From Thiocystis violacea (lineage in GTDB: Bacteria > Pseudomonadota > Gammaproteobacteria > Chromatiales > Chromatiaceae), in the NCBI RefSeq assembly GCF_016583575.1, contig NZ_NRRG01000001.1:186001-250000 (forward strand): 64,000 nucleotides of DNA, read 5' to 3'. This document shows, piece after piece, positions 37,371 to 45,789 of the stretch (its first letter is position 1; each line of letters begins with the position of its first letter). The notes under the pieces were generated by a model. It was not told the DNA's origin. It saw only the letters and a program-made list of their open reading frames with translations, and ran no database searches. Both the position numbers and the translations under genes were made by a program.

Positions 37371-38417
37371 TCAACAGATACGCGGTAACTGCTCGCCGGC
37401 GAGCCAGTCGACGACGCGACCGCCGCCGAAACGGGTCTCCATCTGCACGAAATGCAGCGGATCGGCGACCACCTCGCCAATGATGGCGGAGGCGCTTCCG
37501 AGCGGATGCCCGCGCATGGCCGCGAGCAGCGTCTCGGCGCGCGCTCCGGGGCAGATGGCGATCAGCTTACCCTCGTTGGCCACGTAGAGCGGATCCAGTC
37601 CGAGCAGTTCGCAGGCGGCCGCGACCTCGGGACGCATCGGGATAGCCTCTTCGCGGATCCGCATGCCGACCTGGGACTGGTGGGCGAACTCGTTCAGGGT
37701 CGTGGCGAGACCGCCCCGCGTCGGGTCGCGCAGACAATGGATGTCCGGGACCGCCGCGACCATGGTCGCGACCAGCTCGTGCAGGGCCGCCGAGTCCGAT
37801 TGGATCTCGGTGCCGAAGCCCAGGTTCTCGCGCTTGGACAGGATGGCGACGCCGTGATCCCCGATGAACCCGCTGACCAGGATGGCGTCGCCGGGTCGCG
37901 CCTGGTCGCCCGAGATCGCGAGCCCCTCCGGCACCACCCCGATCCCGGTGGTGGTGATGAAGACACCATCGCCCTTGCCGCGCTCGACCACCTTGGTGTC
38001 GCCGGTGACGACCGGGACGCCGGCGGCATTCGCGGCCGCGGCCATGCTCTCGACGATGCGCGCCAGATCCGCGAGCGGAAACCCCTCTTCCAGGATGAAA
38101 CCGGCCGCGAGATAGAGCGGACGCGCGCCGGCCATGGCGACGTCGTTGATGGTCCCATGCACCGCCAGCGATCCGATATCCCCGCCGGGAAAGAACAGCG
38201 GCGAGATCACATGGCCGTCGGTGCTCATCACCAGACGACCGGGCGGGGGCGTGAAGAGCGCCTGATCGTTGCCCTGGGCCAACAGCTCGTTGTCGAGGAA
38301 ATGCTGAAAGAGTTCGGCGATGAGCTGGGCCATGGCTCGACCGCCAGCGCCGTGGCTCATGTCGACGGTGCCCTGTTTGAGGTCGAGCCGGACGGGAAAG
38401 CGGGGATTGGTCGTCAT
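37371..38417 (-). CDS. hypE: [NiFe]-hydrogenase maturation protein HypE
   Basis: 348 residues. HypE dehydrates a carbamoyl group on its C-terminal cysteine to thiocyanate, the source of the CN ligands. The required C-terminus PRIC is intact. MSHGAGGRAMAQLIAELF near the N-terminus, TDGHVISPLFFPGGDIGSLA, and VPVVTGDTKVVERGKGDG are AIR-synthase-fold signatures. It is the last of hupK-hypC-hypD-hypE. A 149-nt gap separates it from hypD, in which I see no gene. Confidence 0.97.
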   Translation of the reverse strand: MTTNPRFPVRLDLKQGTVDMSHGAGGRAMAQLIAELFQHFLDNELLAQGNDQALFTPPPGRLVMSTDGHVISPLFFPGGDIGSLAVHGTINDVAMAGARPLYLAAGFILEEGFPLADLARIVESMAAAANAAGVPVVTGDTKVVERGKGDGVFITTTGIGVVPEGLAISGDQARPGDAILVSGFIGDHGVAILSKRENLGFGTEIQSDSAALHELVATMVAAVPDIHCLRDPTRGGLATTLNEFAHQSQVGMRIREEAIPMRPEVAAACELLGLDPLYVANEGKLIAICPGARAETLLAAMRGHPLGSASAIIGEVVADPLHFVQMETRFGGGRVVDWLAGEQLPRIC

Positions 38418-38566
38418 GTCAGAGGAGTTTCACCAGGGTGGCGATGGCGGCGGTTTGGGCCGGCATCAGGGGGACGACCCATTCGAGCAGGTCATGGTTG
38501 AAGGCCGACCCCAATCTGCCAGCCGATCAGGGGCGATGCAACCCCAGACCGCGGCGTCCGCCGGGA

Positions 38567-39703
38567 TCAGGCCGAGGCCCGCGCGCCTTGCTGGTCCCGG
38601 AAACGCCCGTAGCCCCAATAGGCCGCGCAGGCGCCCTCGGAGGAGACCATGCAGGAGCCCATGGGGTTGTCGGGGGTGCAGACCGTGCCGAACAGCTTGC
38701 AGTCGGTCGGCTGCTTCACGCCGCGCAGGATCGCGGGACACTCGCAGCCCTTGACCTCACGGCTCTCGCCAAGGCTGACCGGGAAGCGGCGCTCGGCGTC
38801 CAGATCGGCATAGGCGTCGGCGAGGGCGAGCGCGCTCTCGGGCAGGAAGCCGAGTCCGCGCCACTCGAAGCTCGGGCGGATCTTGAAGACCTCGGCCATC
38901 AATTCCAGCGCCCTGGGATTGCCCTCCTCGGTCACGGCGCGGCTGTATTGGTTCTCCACCTCGCACCGCCCCTCGTTGATCTGACGGACCAGCATCAGCG
39001 CGGACTGCATCACGTCCAGCGGCTCGAAGCCGGCGATCACGACCGGGACGCCGAATTCGCGTGGGACGAAGGCATAGGGACGGCTGCCGATCAGCGTACT
39101 GACGTGGGATGGACCCAGGATGCCGTCGAGTTGAACCCCCTCGGGGCCGGCGGTCGCGAGGATGGTGTGGAGCGCCGAGGGGGTGAGGACGTGATTGCAG
39201 AAGAAGGAGAGATTGGTCAGTCCCTCGGCCCGCGCCGTTTTGATCGCGACCGCCGTGGGCGGAGTGGTGGTCTCGAAGCCGATGGCGAGGAAGACCACTT
39301 GGCGCTCGGGTTCCGCGCGCGCGATCCGCAAGACATCCTGGGTGGAGTAGACCATGCGGATGTCCGCCCCCGCCGCCTTGGTCTTGAGCAGACTCATGCG
39401 CCCGCTCGCCGGCACCCGCATCAGGTCGCCATAGGTGCAGAGCGTAACCTGGTGCTGGGTGGCCATGGCGATGGCCTGGTCGATACGCGCCATGGGCAGG
39501 ACGCAGACGGGGCAACCGGGACCGTGGATGAAACGCAGGTTGGGCGGCATCAGATGCTGGACGCCATAGCGGAAGATGGCGTGGGTGTGGCCGCCGCAGA
39601 ACTCCATCAGACGGTACTGGCGCGCCGGATCGGCCTCGGCGGCGATGGCGGTCGCCAGGCCGCGCGCGAGCCTTTGATCGCGGAACTCGTCGACGTATTT
39701 CAT
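38567..39703 (-). CDS. hypD: [NiFe]-hydrogenase maturation protein HypD
   Basis: 378 residues. HypD is a [4Fe-4S] scaffold that, with HypC, assembles the Fe(CN)2CO unit. Diagnostic motifs: MEFCGGHTHAIFRYG, FIHGPGCPVCVLP, GFETTTPPTAVAI, and the C-terminal cluster cysteines in GCECPAILRGVKQPTDCKLF and VCTPDNPMGSCMVSSEGACA. It overlaps hypC by 4 nt. Confidence 0.97.
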   Translation of the reverse strand: MKYVDEFRDQRLARGLATAIAAEADPARQYRLMEFCGGHTHAIFRYGVQHLMPPNLRFIHGPGCPVCVLPMARIDQAIAMATQHQVTLCTYGDLMRVPASGRMSLLKTKAAGADIRMVYSTQDVLRIARAEPERQVVFLAIGFETTTPPTAVAIKTARAEGLTNLSFFCNHVLTPSALHTILATAGPEGVQLDGILGPSHVSTLIGSRPYAFVPREFGVPVVIAGFEPLDVMQSALMLVRQINEGRCEVENQYSRAVTEEGNPRALELMAEVFKIRPSFEWRGLGFLPESALALADAYADLDAERRFPVSLGESREVKGCECPAILRGVKQPTDCKLFGTVCTPDNPMGSCMVSSEGACAAYWGYGRFRDQQGARASA

Positions 39704-39975
39704 GGCCGCGCCCCCAGGGCTGGGCTATCGGCCCTGGATTCGGTTTCCTCGTCCATAAGCCGCCCCATTTCCTCGATGAGCCGCAAGGTCTGCTCGGCCT
39801 CCTCCTCGCTCAACTTATTCAGCGCGTAGCCGACGTGCACCAGCACATAGTCGCCGACGGCCGCGTCGACGATCAGGGCCAGCGAGATCTCCTTGCTGAT
39901 GCCGCCAAGGCTGACCTCGGCGGTGTTCGTGGCGGGATCGATCTGGGTGATTCTGGCGGGGATGGCGAGACACAT
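39700..39975 (-). CDS. hypC: [NiFe]-hydrogenase assembly chaperone HypC
   Basis: 91 residues beginning MCLAIPARI, with the essential Cys2 that binds the iron unit. VSLGGISKEISLAL and VGDYVLVHVGYALNKLSEEE are family signatures. It accompanies HypD and the precursor hydrogenase large subunit. It sits between hupK and hypD in one operon. Confidence 0.97.
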   Translation of the reverse strand: MCLAIPARITQIDPATNTAEVSLGGISKEISLALIVDAAVGDYVLVHVGYALNKLSEEEAEQTLRLIEEMGRLMDEETESRADSPALGARP

Positions 39976-40030
39976 TGGAGAAACCTCGGTTCAATCGGTG
40001 GCTTGGGTGGTCGCGCGCCTGGCGGTTCGG

Positions 40031-41248
40031 CTATGGTTCCGACCCTTGCACGGGATCATGGCATGAAGCGCTGGGCGCGATCAGAAGATCGTAGGCGACG
40101 CAGGGATCGGTCGAGAGGATCAGAAGCTCCGCCCATCGCGCGAGGCGCCCCTCGTCGGCCATCGGCAGACCAGACAAGGCCTTGGCGAGCAGTCCCTCGG
40201 GATGGAAGTTCCATTCGGTCGGCGCCAGGATGCGGTAATCCAGGATTCGCCCCTGTTCGACCCGCGCCAGATGCACCAACCGTCCCCGCGCGGCCTCGAC
40301 TCGACCGAGGCCCACTCCCGGCGCGGCGCGGCGCGGATCCTCGGACGCCGGCATCGTTTCGGTCAAGGTCGCCCGGACTTCCGAAAGGAGCCGCGCCACC
40401 TCAAGCAGTGGGGCGACCAGGCGCGGCAGCAGCCCGTTCCCATGCCGGGCGACGAGCGCCGGCATCGGCTCATGATCGGCCTGACGGGTGAAAGGACTGG
40501 TCTCGCGGGGGCATCCGTCCCAGCTCGGCGCCGCCTGGAAGTCGGCCGCGTCCGGGGCCAGGAGACGCGCACTCAGCGCCCGCGGGTCGAGTTCGGGCAA
40601 GGCGTGGCTCTCGCACTGGCCGAGCGACGCTTCCCCGGCGGCGGACAGGGTCCGGAGCAGACGGGCGGCACTGGTCTCGGTCGTCCCGATCCAGCGGACG
40701 AGATCATCCGGGCGCGCGATCGCTTCCAGCCATTGATCCGCCGTCATTCCCAGGACGGCCCGAGCGACCAGGGCGTCCAGCTCGTCGAGCCGCTCGAGCG
40801 CGGCGTCGCGGTCGAAGCCGACCGCCTGGACTCCAGGCTGGAAGAGATCGCCATCCGGATCGACCAGGGTCAGGAGTGCCTTGACCCGCGCCAGCAGAAG
40901 CGCCGTGCTCGCCTGGTCGGGCGAGTCGCCCGAGAGTCGCGGCCAATCCAGAAGGATTCGCCAGAGATGCTCGCGGATGGTTTCGATCTTGACCAGGATC
41001 CCACGCGCCGCCCGGACGGGGTCGGTGGGCACGAGCCCGGTCGCCGATTCCAGCGCGCTAGCGCAGGCGCTGGCCTGGGCCTTGGCGCAGATGGAATAGA
41101 GCATGGGCAGCAAGGTGGCGGTCTGGGTCACCGAGCGCCCCGCGAACATGGAGGCGGCGGTCACCGGCCGGGTCGAGCGGATGGCGCAGGCGAGCCCCTG
41201 GGGCGTTCGCCGTAACTGGATGTTGAGCCTGCCGGCCGGATCGGACAT
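40031..41248 (-). CDS. hupK: HupK, degenerate paralogue of the hydrogenase large subunit
   Basis: 405 residues from the ATG at 41248 (MSDPAGRLNIQLRRTP); an ATG at 41305 is an alternative. It resembles HupK/HyaF-group accessory proteins that are related to the NiFe large subunit. The N-terminal region LYSICAKAQASACASALE corresponds to the RxCGxC motif but with altered cysteine spacing. The C-terminal nickel motif DPCxxC is degenerate (DPCVAYDLL), so it cannot hold the active site. HupK is thought to act as a scaffold during metal-centre assembly. It heads the hypCDE operon; no hydrogenase structural gene is in the window. Confidence 0.8.
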   Translation of the reverse strand: MSDPAGRLNIQLRRTPQGLACAIRSTRPVTAASMFAGRSVTQTATLLPMLYSICAKAQASACASALESATGLVPTDPVRAARGILVKIETIREHLWRILLDWPRLSGDSPDQASTALLLARVKALLTLVDPDGDLFQPGVQAVGFDRDAALERLDELDALVARAVLGMTADQWLEAIARPDDLVRWIGTTETSAARLLRTLSAAGEASLGQCESHALPELDPRALSARLLAPDAADFQAAPSWDGCPRETSPFTRQADHEPMPALVARHGNGLLPRLVAPLLEVARLLSEVRATLTETMPASEDPRRAAPGVGLGRVEAARGRLVHLARVEQGRILDYRILAPTEWNFHPEGLLAKALSGLPMADEGRLARWAELLILSTDPCVAYDLLIAPSASCHDPVQGSEP

Positions 41249-41402
41249 GCTGTGCGGCCTGGTCTCCGTGAGGTCTGGCGCGAGACCCGAGTGTAACCCA
41301 GCCATCCGATTTCAAACCCTGTCCGCCGTGGGTGCATCGGATCCGCCGCGCGCGGATCCCGCTCCGCTACGGGCTGACCCGATGCCTTCATCGAAATCTC
41401 CC

Positions 41403-41499
41403 GGTTGAAACCTCCCCCTTCAGGGGGATAATGCCGCACGGGAGAGGCTTAACCTCTTCCGTGCCCTATCGCCCGGCTTGGCCGGGCGTGGATTGAAAC
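41403..41499 (-). repeat. Three-hairpin dispersed repeat, copy 2 (upstream of the methyltransferase gene)
   Basis: A 97-nt element, inverted relative to the copy at 13107-13202, from GGTTGAAACC to GGATTGAAAC. The three hairpins are kept: a 5-bp C/G stem with TTCA loop; a 12-bp stem (GCACGGGAGAGG/CCTCTTCCGTGC, one G-T pair) with CTTAA loop; and the perfect 8-bp CGCCCGGC/GCCGGGCG stem. The substitutions that separate the copies fall in the middle stem-loop and mostly keep pairing through G-T pairs. It ends 7 nt before the ATG of the methyltransferase gene. Confidence 0.8.
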
Positions 41500-41506
41500 A
41501 TCAAAC

Positions 41507-42094
41507 ATGCTGACACCCGAACAACTCGCCGGTCTGCGGCGGGATATCCAGTTTTCCGCCGTGCTCGGCGGTCGCACCCTGAGCCTGCACAGCACCTGGG
41601 GACTCTTCTCGCCGCGTGAGATCGACGAGGGAACCCGGCTGCTGCTCGACCATCTGAGCCTCGATCCGGATGAGGATTGTCTCGATCTCGGCTGTGGCTA
41701 CGGGCCGATCGGGCTCGCCATGGCGGCGCTCGCCCCCCAGGGCCGAACCCTGATGGTCGACAAGGATTTCGTCGCGGTCGACTATGCCAACCAGAACGCG
41801 CGTCTGAACGGACTCGACAACGCCGAGGCCAGGCTCGCCAATGGATTCGACCGAATGGAAGCGGGCCGGACCTTCGATCTAATCGCCAGCAACGTCCCGG
41901 CCAAGGTCGGCAAGGAGTTGCTGGCGATCCTGCTGCACGACGCCCACGAGCGGCTGCGTCCCGGCGGTCGCCTCTATCTCGTCACCATCAACGGTCTGCG
42001 CCAGTACATGAAGCGTAACCTGACCGAGGTGTTCGGCAATTACGACAAGCTCAAGCAGGGCGCGCACTACACCGTGGCCATGGCCCGGCGGTGA
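41507..42094 (+). CDS. RsmC-like class I methyltransferase (MTS domain)
   Basis: 195 residues. It has the single catalytic MTS domain of 16S rRNA G1207 methyltransferase RsmC but lacks RsmC's N-terminal pseudo-domain. SAM motif I is CLDLGCGYGPIGLAMAA. The substrate motif, normally NPPF/Y, reads SNVPAKVG, with the first proline replaced by valine. Target base is therefore uncertain. The gene is divergent from hupK, and its leader is the second copy of the three-hairpin repeat. Confidence 0.85.
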   Translation: MLTPEQLAGLRRDIQFSAVLGGRTLSLHSTWGLFSPREIDEGTRLLLDHLSLDPDEDCLDLGCGYGPIGLAMAALAPQGRTLMVDKDFVAVDYANQNARLNGLDNAEARLANGFDRMEAGRTFDLIASNVPAKVGKELLAILLHDAHERLRPGGRLYLVTINGLRQYMKRNLTEVFGNYDKLKQGAHYTVAMARR

Positions 42095-42113
42095 GCGGCG
42101 CGCTCGGGCGCGG

Positions 42114-42674
42114 CTACTCCTTCACCAGCCCCAAGAGGCGGATCGCCTCCTGACCGATATCGCTCGCGGGATCCAGGTCGCGCGCCTTTTCAAGCGCTTG
42201 GCGTGCCTCGGCTATGTTGCCGGCCTGGAGGTTGACGAAACCGAGCGTCAGCCAGGGACGCGGCAGATCCGGCCCCTTGTCGACCGCGTCGCGCAGGTGC
42301 TTGAGCGCCCCGGCCTGATCGCCGACGTAATGCAGCGAGAGCCCAAGATCATTGTGGGCCTCCGCGTCCTCCGGGTTCAGCTCCAGGATGCGCCGATAGA
42401 CCTGGGCGGCCTCCGGATAGCGCCGTTGCATGAACAGCTCGTCGGCTTGCTGGTGAAGCAGAACCGGGTTGGTCTCGGTGATGGATTCCGGGATGGCGCT
42501 GGTTGCGATCGTGGGCCCCGCGGCCTGGGTCGATCGACCCGGCGCCGCCGCTGTCGCCGACGGTTGCGAGGGATGGCGCAGATAATAGTCCCGGGTCAGG
42601 GCGAAGACGGTGAAGCCGTAAAAGAACAGGAAGACGACGAGTGCGAGCCAATGCAAGGGCGTGAGTCGAGGCAT
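42114..42674 (-). CDS. Membrane-anchored TPR protein
   Basis: 186 residues. One N-terminal TM helix (LHWLALVVFLFFYGFTVFAL) is followed by a Ser/Thr/Ala-rich linker and about three TPR units: ADELFMQRRYPEAAQVYRRI, AEAHNDLGLSLHYVGDQAGA and LPRPWLTLGFVNLQAGNIAE. TPRs mediate protein contacts; the partner is unknown. It is convergent with the methyltransferase gene (19-nt gap). Confidence 0.8.
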   Translation of the reverse strand: MPRLTPLHWLALVVFLFFYGFTVFALTRDYYLRHPSQPSATAAAPGRSTQAAGPTIATSAIPESITETNPVLLHQQADELFMQRRYPEAAQVYRRILELNPEDAEAHNDLGLSLHYVGDQAGALKHLRDAVDKGPDLPRPWLTLGFVNLQAGNIAEARQALEKARDLDPASDIGQEAIRLLGLVKE

Positions 42675-42831
42675 CTGTCGGAGACCGGGCTGGAACAGGG
42701 TTCGCGGATGCTAGGAATCTGGTCCCCGCCTGTCAAACCTGGATTGATGGCCACAAAAAAAGGCCGCGACGGCAGGGTGTGTGTCCGCCGTGGCGACCTA
42801 ATTGGCTTGCTGCTCGGAAAATGGCTCGTGA

Positions 42832-42987
42832 TTACGGCCTTGAATCGAATGAACTCCGGTCTTCTGGCGCCGTTTCGGGCTCGCCGCGACGGAGGCCGGA
42901 ATCGTTGCGTTTGATGATGGCGATCAGAAGGCCGGCGCAGAGGATACTGGCGGAAATCCCCATGATGGTGAGGGCGTCGAAACTCAT
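42832..42987 (-). CDS. Small single-TM protein (51 aa)
   Basis: 51 residues from the ATG at 42987, which has GGAGACGAGC just upstream. One TM helix (ALTIMGISASILCAGLLIAI) is followed by a charged cytoplasmic tail (KRNDSGLRRGEPETAPEDRS). A longer frame from 43131 is less likely. No family recognised. It is divergent from the OmpR-type regulator 219 nt away. Confidence 0.55.
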   Translation of the reverse strand: MSFDALTIMGISASILCAGLLIAIIKRNDSGLRRGEPETAPEDRSSFDSRP

Positions 42988-43139
42988 GTGCTCGTCTCCG
43001 TGTTCCACTGGAAAATGACTGCTCCGGAACCCTTGGAACACAAGTGAGGCTAGGGCTTTCGCTTGGTCGAGCAGACGGTCTTTTTTCAGCCCTGAGTTTA
43101 CAAGAGGGGCAGGAACAGAGTATTTCGGCATCTGCTAAT

Positions 43140-43150
43140 GTTGTAACAAC
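43140..43150. promoter_or_regulatory. Short palindrome in the AT-rich promoter of the OmpR-type gene
   Basis: GTTGTAACAAC is a perfect 11-bp palindrome 57 nt before the response-regulator ATG, within an AT-rich stretch (43075-43165). It may be a regulator site for this gene or for the divergent 51-aa gene. Evidence is symmetry and position only. Confidence 0.3.
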
Positions 43151-43206
43151 TTGTTTCTATCAATCCGTTTCGATGATCCCCGTGCCACACCGGAGTCCGC
43201 GCGTCC

Positions 43207-43920
43207 ATGTCTGAACAACCCCTGCGAATCCTGGTCGTGGATGACGATGCCGGCCTGCGCGCGCTCTTGAGCGATTATCTGGAGCGCGCGGGTTTCAGCG
43301 TGGCGGTGGCGGAGGATGGTCAGGCGATGGATGCCTGGATGGAGACGCGGACCACGGATCTCGTCATTCTGGATCTCATGCTGCCGGGCGAGGATGGACT
43401 GACCCTGACGCGGCGGCTGCGCGCGCGGACCGACATCCCCATCATCATGCTCTCGGCGCGTGGCGACGAGGTGGATCGCATCGTCGGTCTGGAGGTCGGC
43501 GCCGACGACTATCTGTCCAAGCCCTTCAATCCACGCGAGTTGCTGGCGCGCATCCGGGCCGTCATGCGGCGCCACGCCTCGCCCGCGCGCGAGGAGGACG
43601 TGGACGAGGAGGTGATCCGTTTCGGCCCTTATCGATTGAGTCCATTGCTGCGCGAGCTGCGGCGCGACGGCCAACGGGTGGGGCTGACCAGCGGCGAGTT
43701 CGGTCTGCTGCAAGTACTGGTCGAGCACCCGGATCGGGTGCTGGATCGGGACCGTCTGCTGGATCTGCTCAAGGGCTACGAGCGCTCGCCCTTCGATCGC
43801 AGCATCGACGTCCAGATCGCCCGGCTGCGGGCCAAGATCGAGCCGGAGATCAAACGCCCGCGCTATATCCGCACCATCTGGGGCAAGGGCTATATGTTCA
43901 CGCCCACGGGCGACTCATGA
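43207..43920 (+). CDS. ompR: OmpR-family response regulator
   Basis: 237 residues. Receiver domain: acidic pair at VVDDDAG, phospho-acceptor D56 in VILDLMLPGEDG, and K105 in DYLSKPFNPREL. The C-terminal winged helix (GLTSGEFGLLQVLVEHPDRV, SIDVQIARLRAKIEPEIKRP) is of OmpR type, and the linker and residues resemble OmpR itself. It overlaps the histidine kinase gene by ATGA. Whether it controls porins, as in E. coli, is not shown. Confidence 0.92.
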   Translation: MSEQPLRILVVDDDAGLRALLSDYLERAGFSVAVAEDGQAMDAWMETRTTDLVILDLMLPGEDGLTLTRRLRARTDIPIIMLSARGDEVDRIVGLEVGADDYLSKPFNPRELLARIRAVMRRHASPAREEDVDEEVIRFGPYRLSPLLRELRRDGQRVGLTSGEFGLLQVLVEHPDRVLDRDRLLDLLKGYERSPFDRSIDVQIARLRAKIEPEIKRPRYIRTIWGKGYMFTPTGDS

Positions 43921-45269
43921 GCCGGCTGGGACGTCTGGTTCCCGCGACGCTCTTCGGCCGCGCGCTGCTCACCCTGATTCTCACCTTCGGCTCATTCGCC
44001 CTGGTGACCTCGATCGCCATCGTCGCCTACACCCTGATTCCGGTGGCCCAGCGGTCGGCCTCGGACCTCGCGAGCATCATGGTCCTGGCCGCGCGCACAC
44101 TCGATCAGTTGCCACCCGCGCTTCGGGAGGAATACCGCTCGGGACTGGCGAGCGAGTATCGAATCCGGCTCGCCGAGGAGCGCCCACTGGCGAACGCGGC
44201 GCGGTACTTCTTCCCCTACCTGTCGCAGGTCGAGCGTGCCTTGTCCGAACGACTCGCCCATCCGGTCGAGATGGTGACGAGTCTGGCGAACGGCGAACGC
44301 TGGTTCTGGGCCGCGATCGATGTGGGCGGAGAGGTTCTCTGGGTCGGTTTCCCGCGCGGTCGCCTCGGAACCCAACCCTTGCGCGGCCTGACCATCATCT
44401 TCGTCGTCGCGGTGGGCCTGATCCTGATCGCGACGCTCATCCTGGCCGGACGGGTCTCGCGGCCATTGAAGCGGCTCGCCAAGGCCGCCGAGGACGTGGC
44501 GCTCGGCTTCTCGCCCAACCAACTGCCGGAGACCGGTCCCCTGGAACTGGTGAACCTGGCGCGCCAGTTCAACGAAACCAGCCGCCAGGTCCGGGAACTC
44601 CTGGCCAATCGCACCATGCTTCTGACCGGCATCTCGCACGATCTGCGCACCCCCCTGACACGTCTGCGCCTGGCCGTGGCCATGCTGCCGGAGGCGACAC
44701 CGCCCGATCTGGTGGCCCGTCTGGAGCGCGACATCGACGAGATGAACGCCCTCATCACCCAGGCCGTCGAGTTCGGTAAGAACCTGGGCGCGGGGCGTCG
44801 CGAGGACGTCGAGCTTGGCGCCCTGCTGGAGCATCTGGTCGCCGGGCGGCCCCGCGTCATCTGGGAGCGCGGCCCTGTCCGCCATCATCGGGTGGATGCG
44901 CTGGCGCTGCGGCGCATCGTCGGCAATCTGCTGGAAAATGCCTTGAGGTACAGCCACGAGGCGGTCGAGGTGCATCTGGACGGACAGTCATCGCGCCCTC
45001 TGATCTTCGTGCTTGACCGGGGGCCGGGGATTCCGGAGGCGGAGCGGGAGGCCGTGCTCAGGCCCTTCTATCGGCTGGAGGCGTCGCGCAATCGCCGGAC
45101 CGGCGGGACCGGTCTGGGTCTCGCGGTGGCGCACCAACTGGCGCTGGCCAATCAGATGGAATTGCGCATCGGTCTGCGTCCGGGTGGCGGAACCATCGCC
45201 AGCGTCCGACTTCCAGCCAGCGAGCGCGAGGAGGATGCGGGGCACGCGGGCCTGGTGGTTGACGGCTAG
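43917..45269 (+). CDS. envZ: EnvZ-like sensor histidine kinase
   Basis: 450 residues. TM1 (about 14-38), a periplasmic domain of ~120 residues, TM2 (about 157-178), HAMP (RVSRPLKRLAKAAEDVALGF), HisKA with H241 in ISHDLRTPLTRLRLAVAML, and a HATPase domain (NLLENALRYSHEAVE, DRGPGIPEAE, GGTGLGLAVAHQLA). The order and the H-box match EnvZ. It phosphorylates the OmpR-type protein encoded just upstream. Confidence 0.92.
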   Translation: MSRLGRLVPATLFGRALLTLILTFGSFALVTSIAIVAYTLIPVAQRSASDLASIMVLAARTLDQLPPALREEYRSGLASEYRIRLAEERPLANAARYFFPYLSQVERALSERLAHPVEMVTSLANGERWFWAAIDVGGEVLWVGFPRGRLGTQPLRGLTIIFVVAVGLILIATLILAGRVSRPLKRLAKAAEDVALGFSPNQLPETGPLELVNLARQFNETSRQVRELLANRTMLLTGISHDLRTPLTRLRLAVAMLPEATPPDLVARLERDIDEMNALITQAVEFGKNLGAGRREDVELGALLEHLVAGRPRVIWERGPVRHHRVDALALRRIVGNLLENALRYSHEAVEVHLDGQSSRPLIFVLDRGPGIPEAEREAVLRPFYRLEASRNRRTGGTGLGLAVAHQLALANQMELRIGLRPGGGTIASVRLPASEREEDAGHAGLVVDG

Positions 45270-45320
45270 GTCGGGCATGCCTACATTCCGGTCACCAACC
45301 CCAACCCCGGAGCACCCGCG

Positions 45321-45785
45321 ATGCTGCAACCTGGCGATCGAGCCCCAACCCTCGCCCTCCCAAATGCCGACATGGAACGGGTGAATCTGGAGGCGCTCAT
45401 GGGTCGCCGGCATTATGTGGTCTATTTCTACCCCAAGGACGACACACCCGGCTGCACCATGGAGGCGCTCGAATTCACCGACCTGCAATCCGAGTTCGAC
45501 GCGGCCGAGGCCGAGATTATCGGGATCAGCCGGGACAGTTGCGGGAGCCACGGGGCCTTTCGCGACAAATACGGACTCACCGTCCATCTACTCGCGGACA
45601 CCGACGGCGAGGCGTGCGAGGCCTATGACGTCTGGCGGGAAAAGGAGGCCCATGGCGAGAAGCGCATGGGCATCGTGCGTTCCACCTTCATCGTCGACAA
45701 GCAGGGGCTGATCCGCCACGCCCTCTACGATGTCAAGCCCAAGGGACACGCGGTACAGGTGCTCGAAATGGTCCGAGCCCTCTGA
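45321..45785 (+). CDS. bcp: Peroxiredoxin of the Bcp/PrxQ type
   Basis: 154 residues. The peroxidatic cysteine is C45 in DDTPGCTMEALEF. In two-Cys PrxQ a resolving cysteine follows five residues later (GCTxEAC); here that position is Leu. Other cysteines lie at C74 (ISRDSCGSHGAF) and in DGEACEAYDVW near residue 100. Catalytic RSTFIVDK is present. It reduces peroxides using a thiol donor. It stands between two two-component systems on the same strand and ends 4 nt before the hybrid kinase start. Confidence 0.92.
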   Translation: MLQPGDRAPTLALPNADMERVNLEALMGRRHYVVYFYPKDDTPGCTMEALEFTDLQSEFDAAEAEIIGISRDSCGSHGAFRDKYGLTVHLLADTDGEACEAYDVWREKEAHGEKRMGIVRSTFIVDKQGLIRHALYDVKPKGHAVQVLEMVRAL

Positions 45786-45789
45786 CGAC

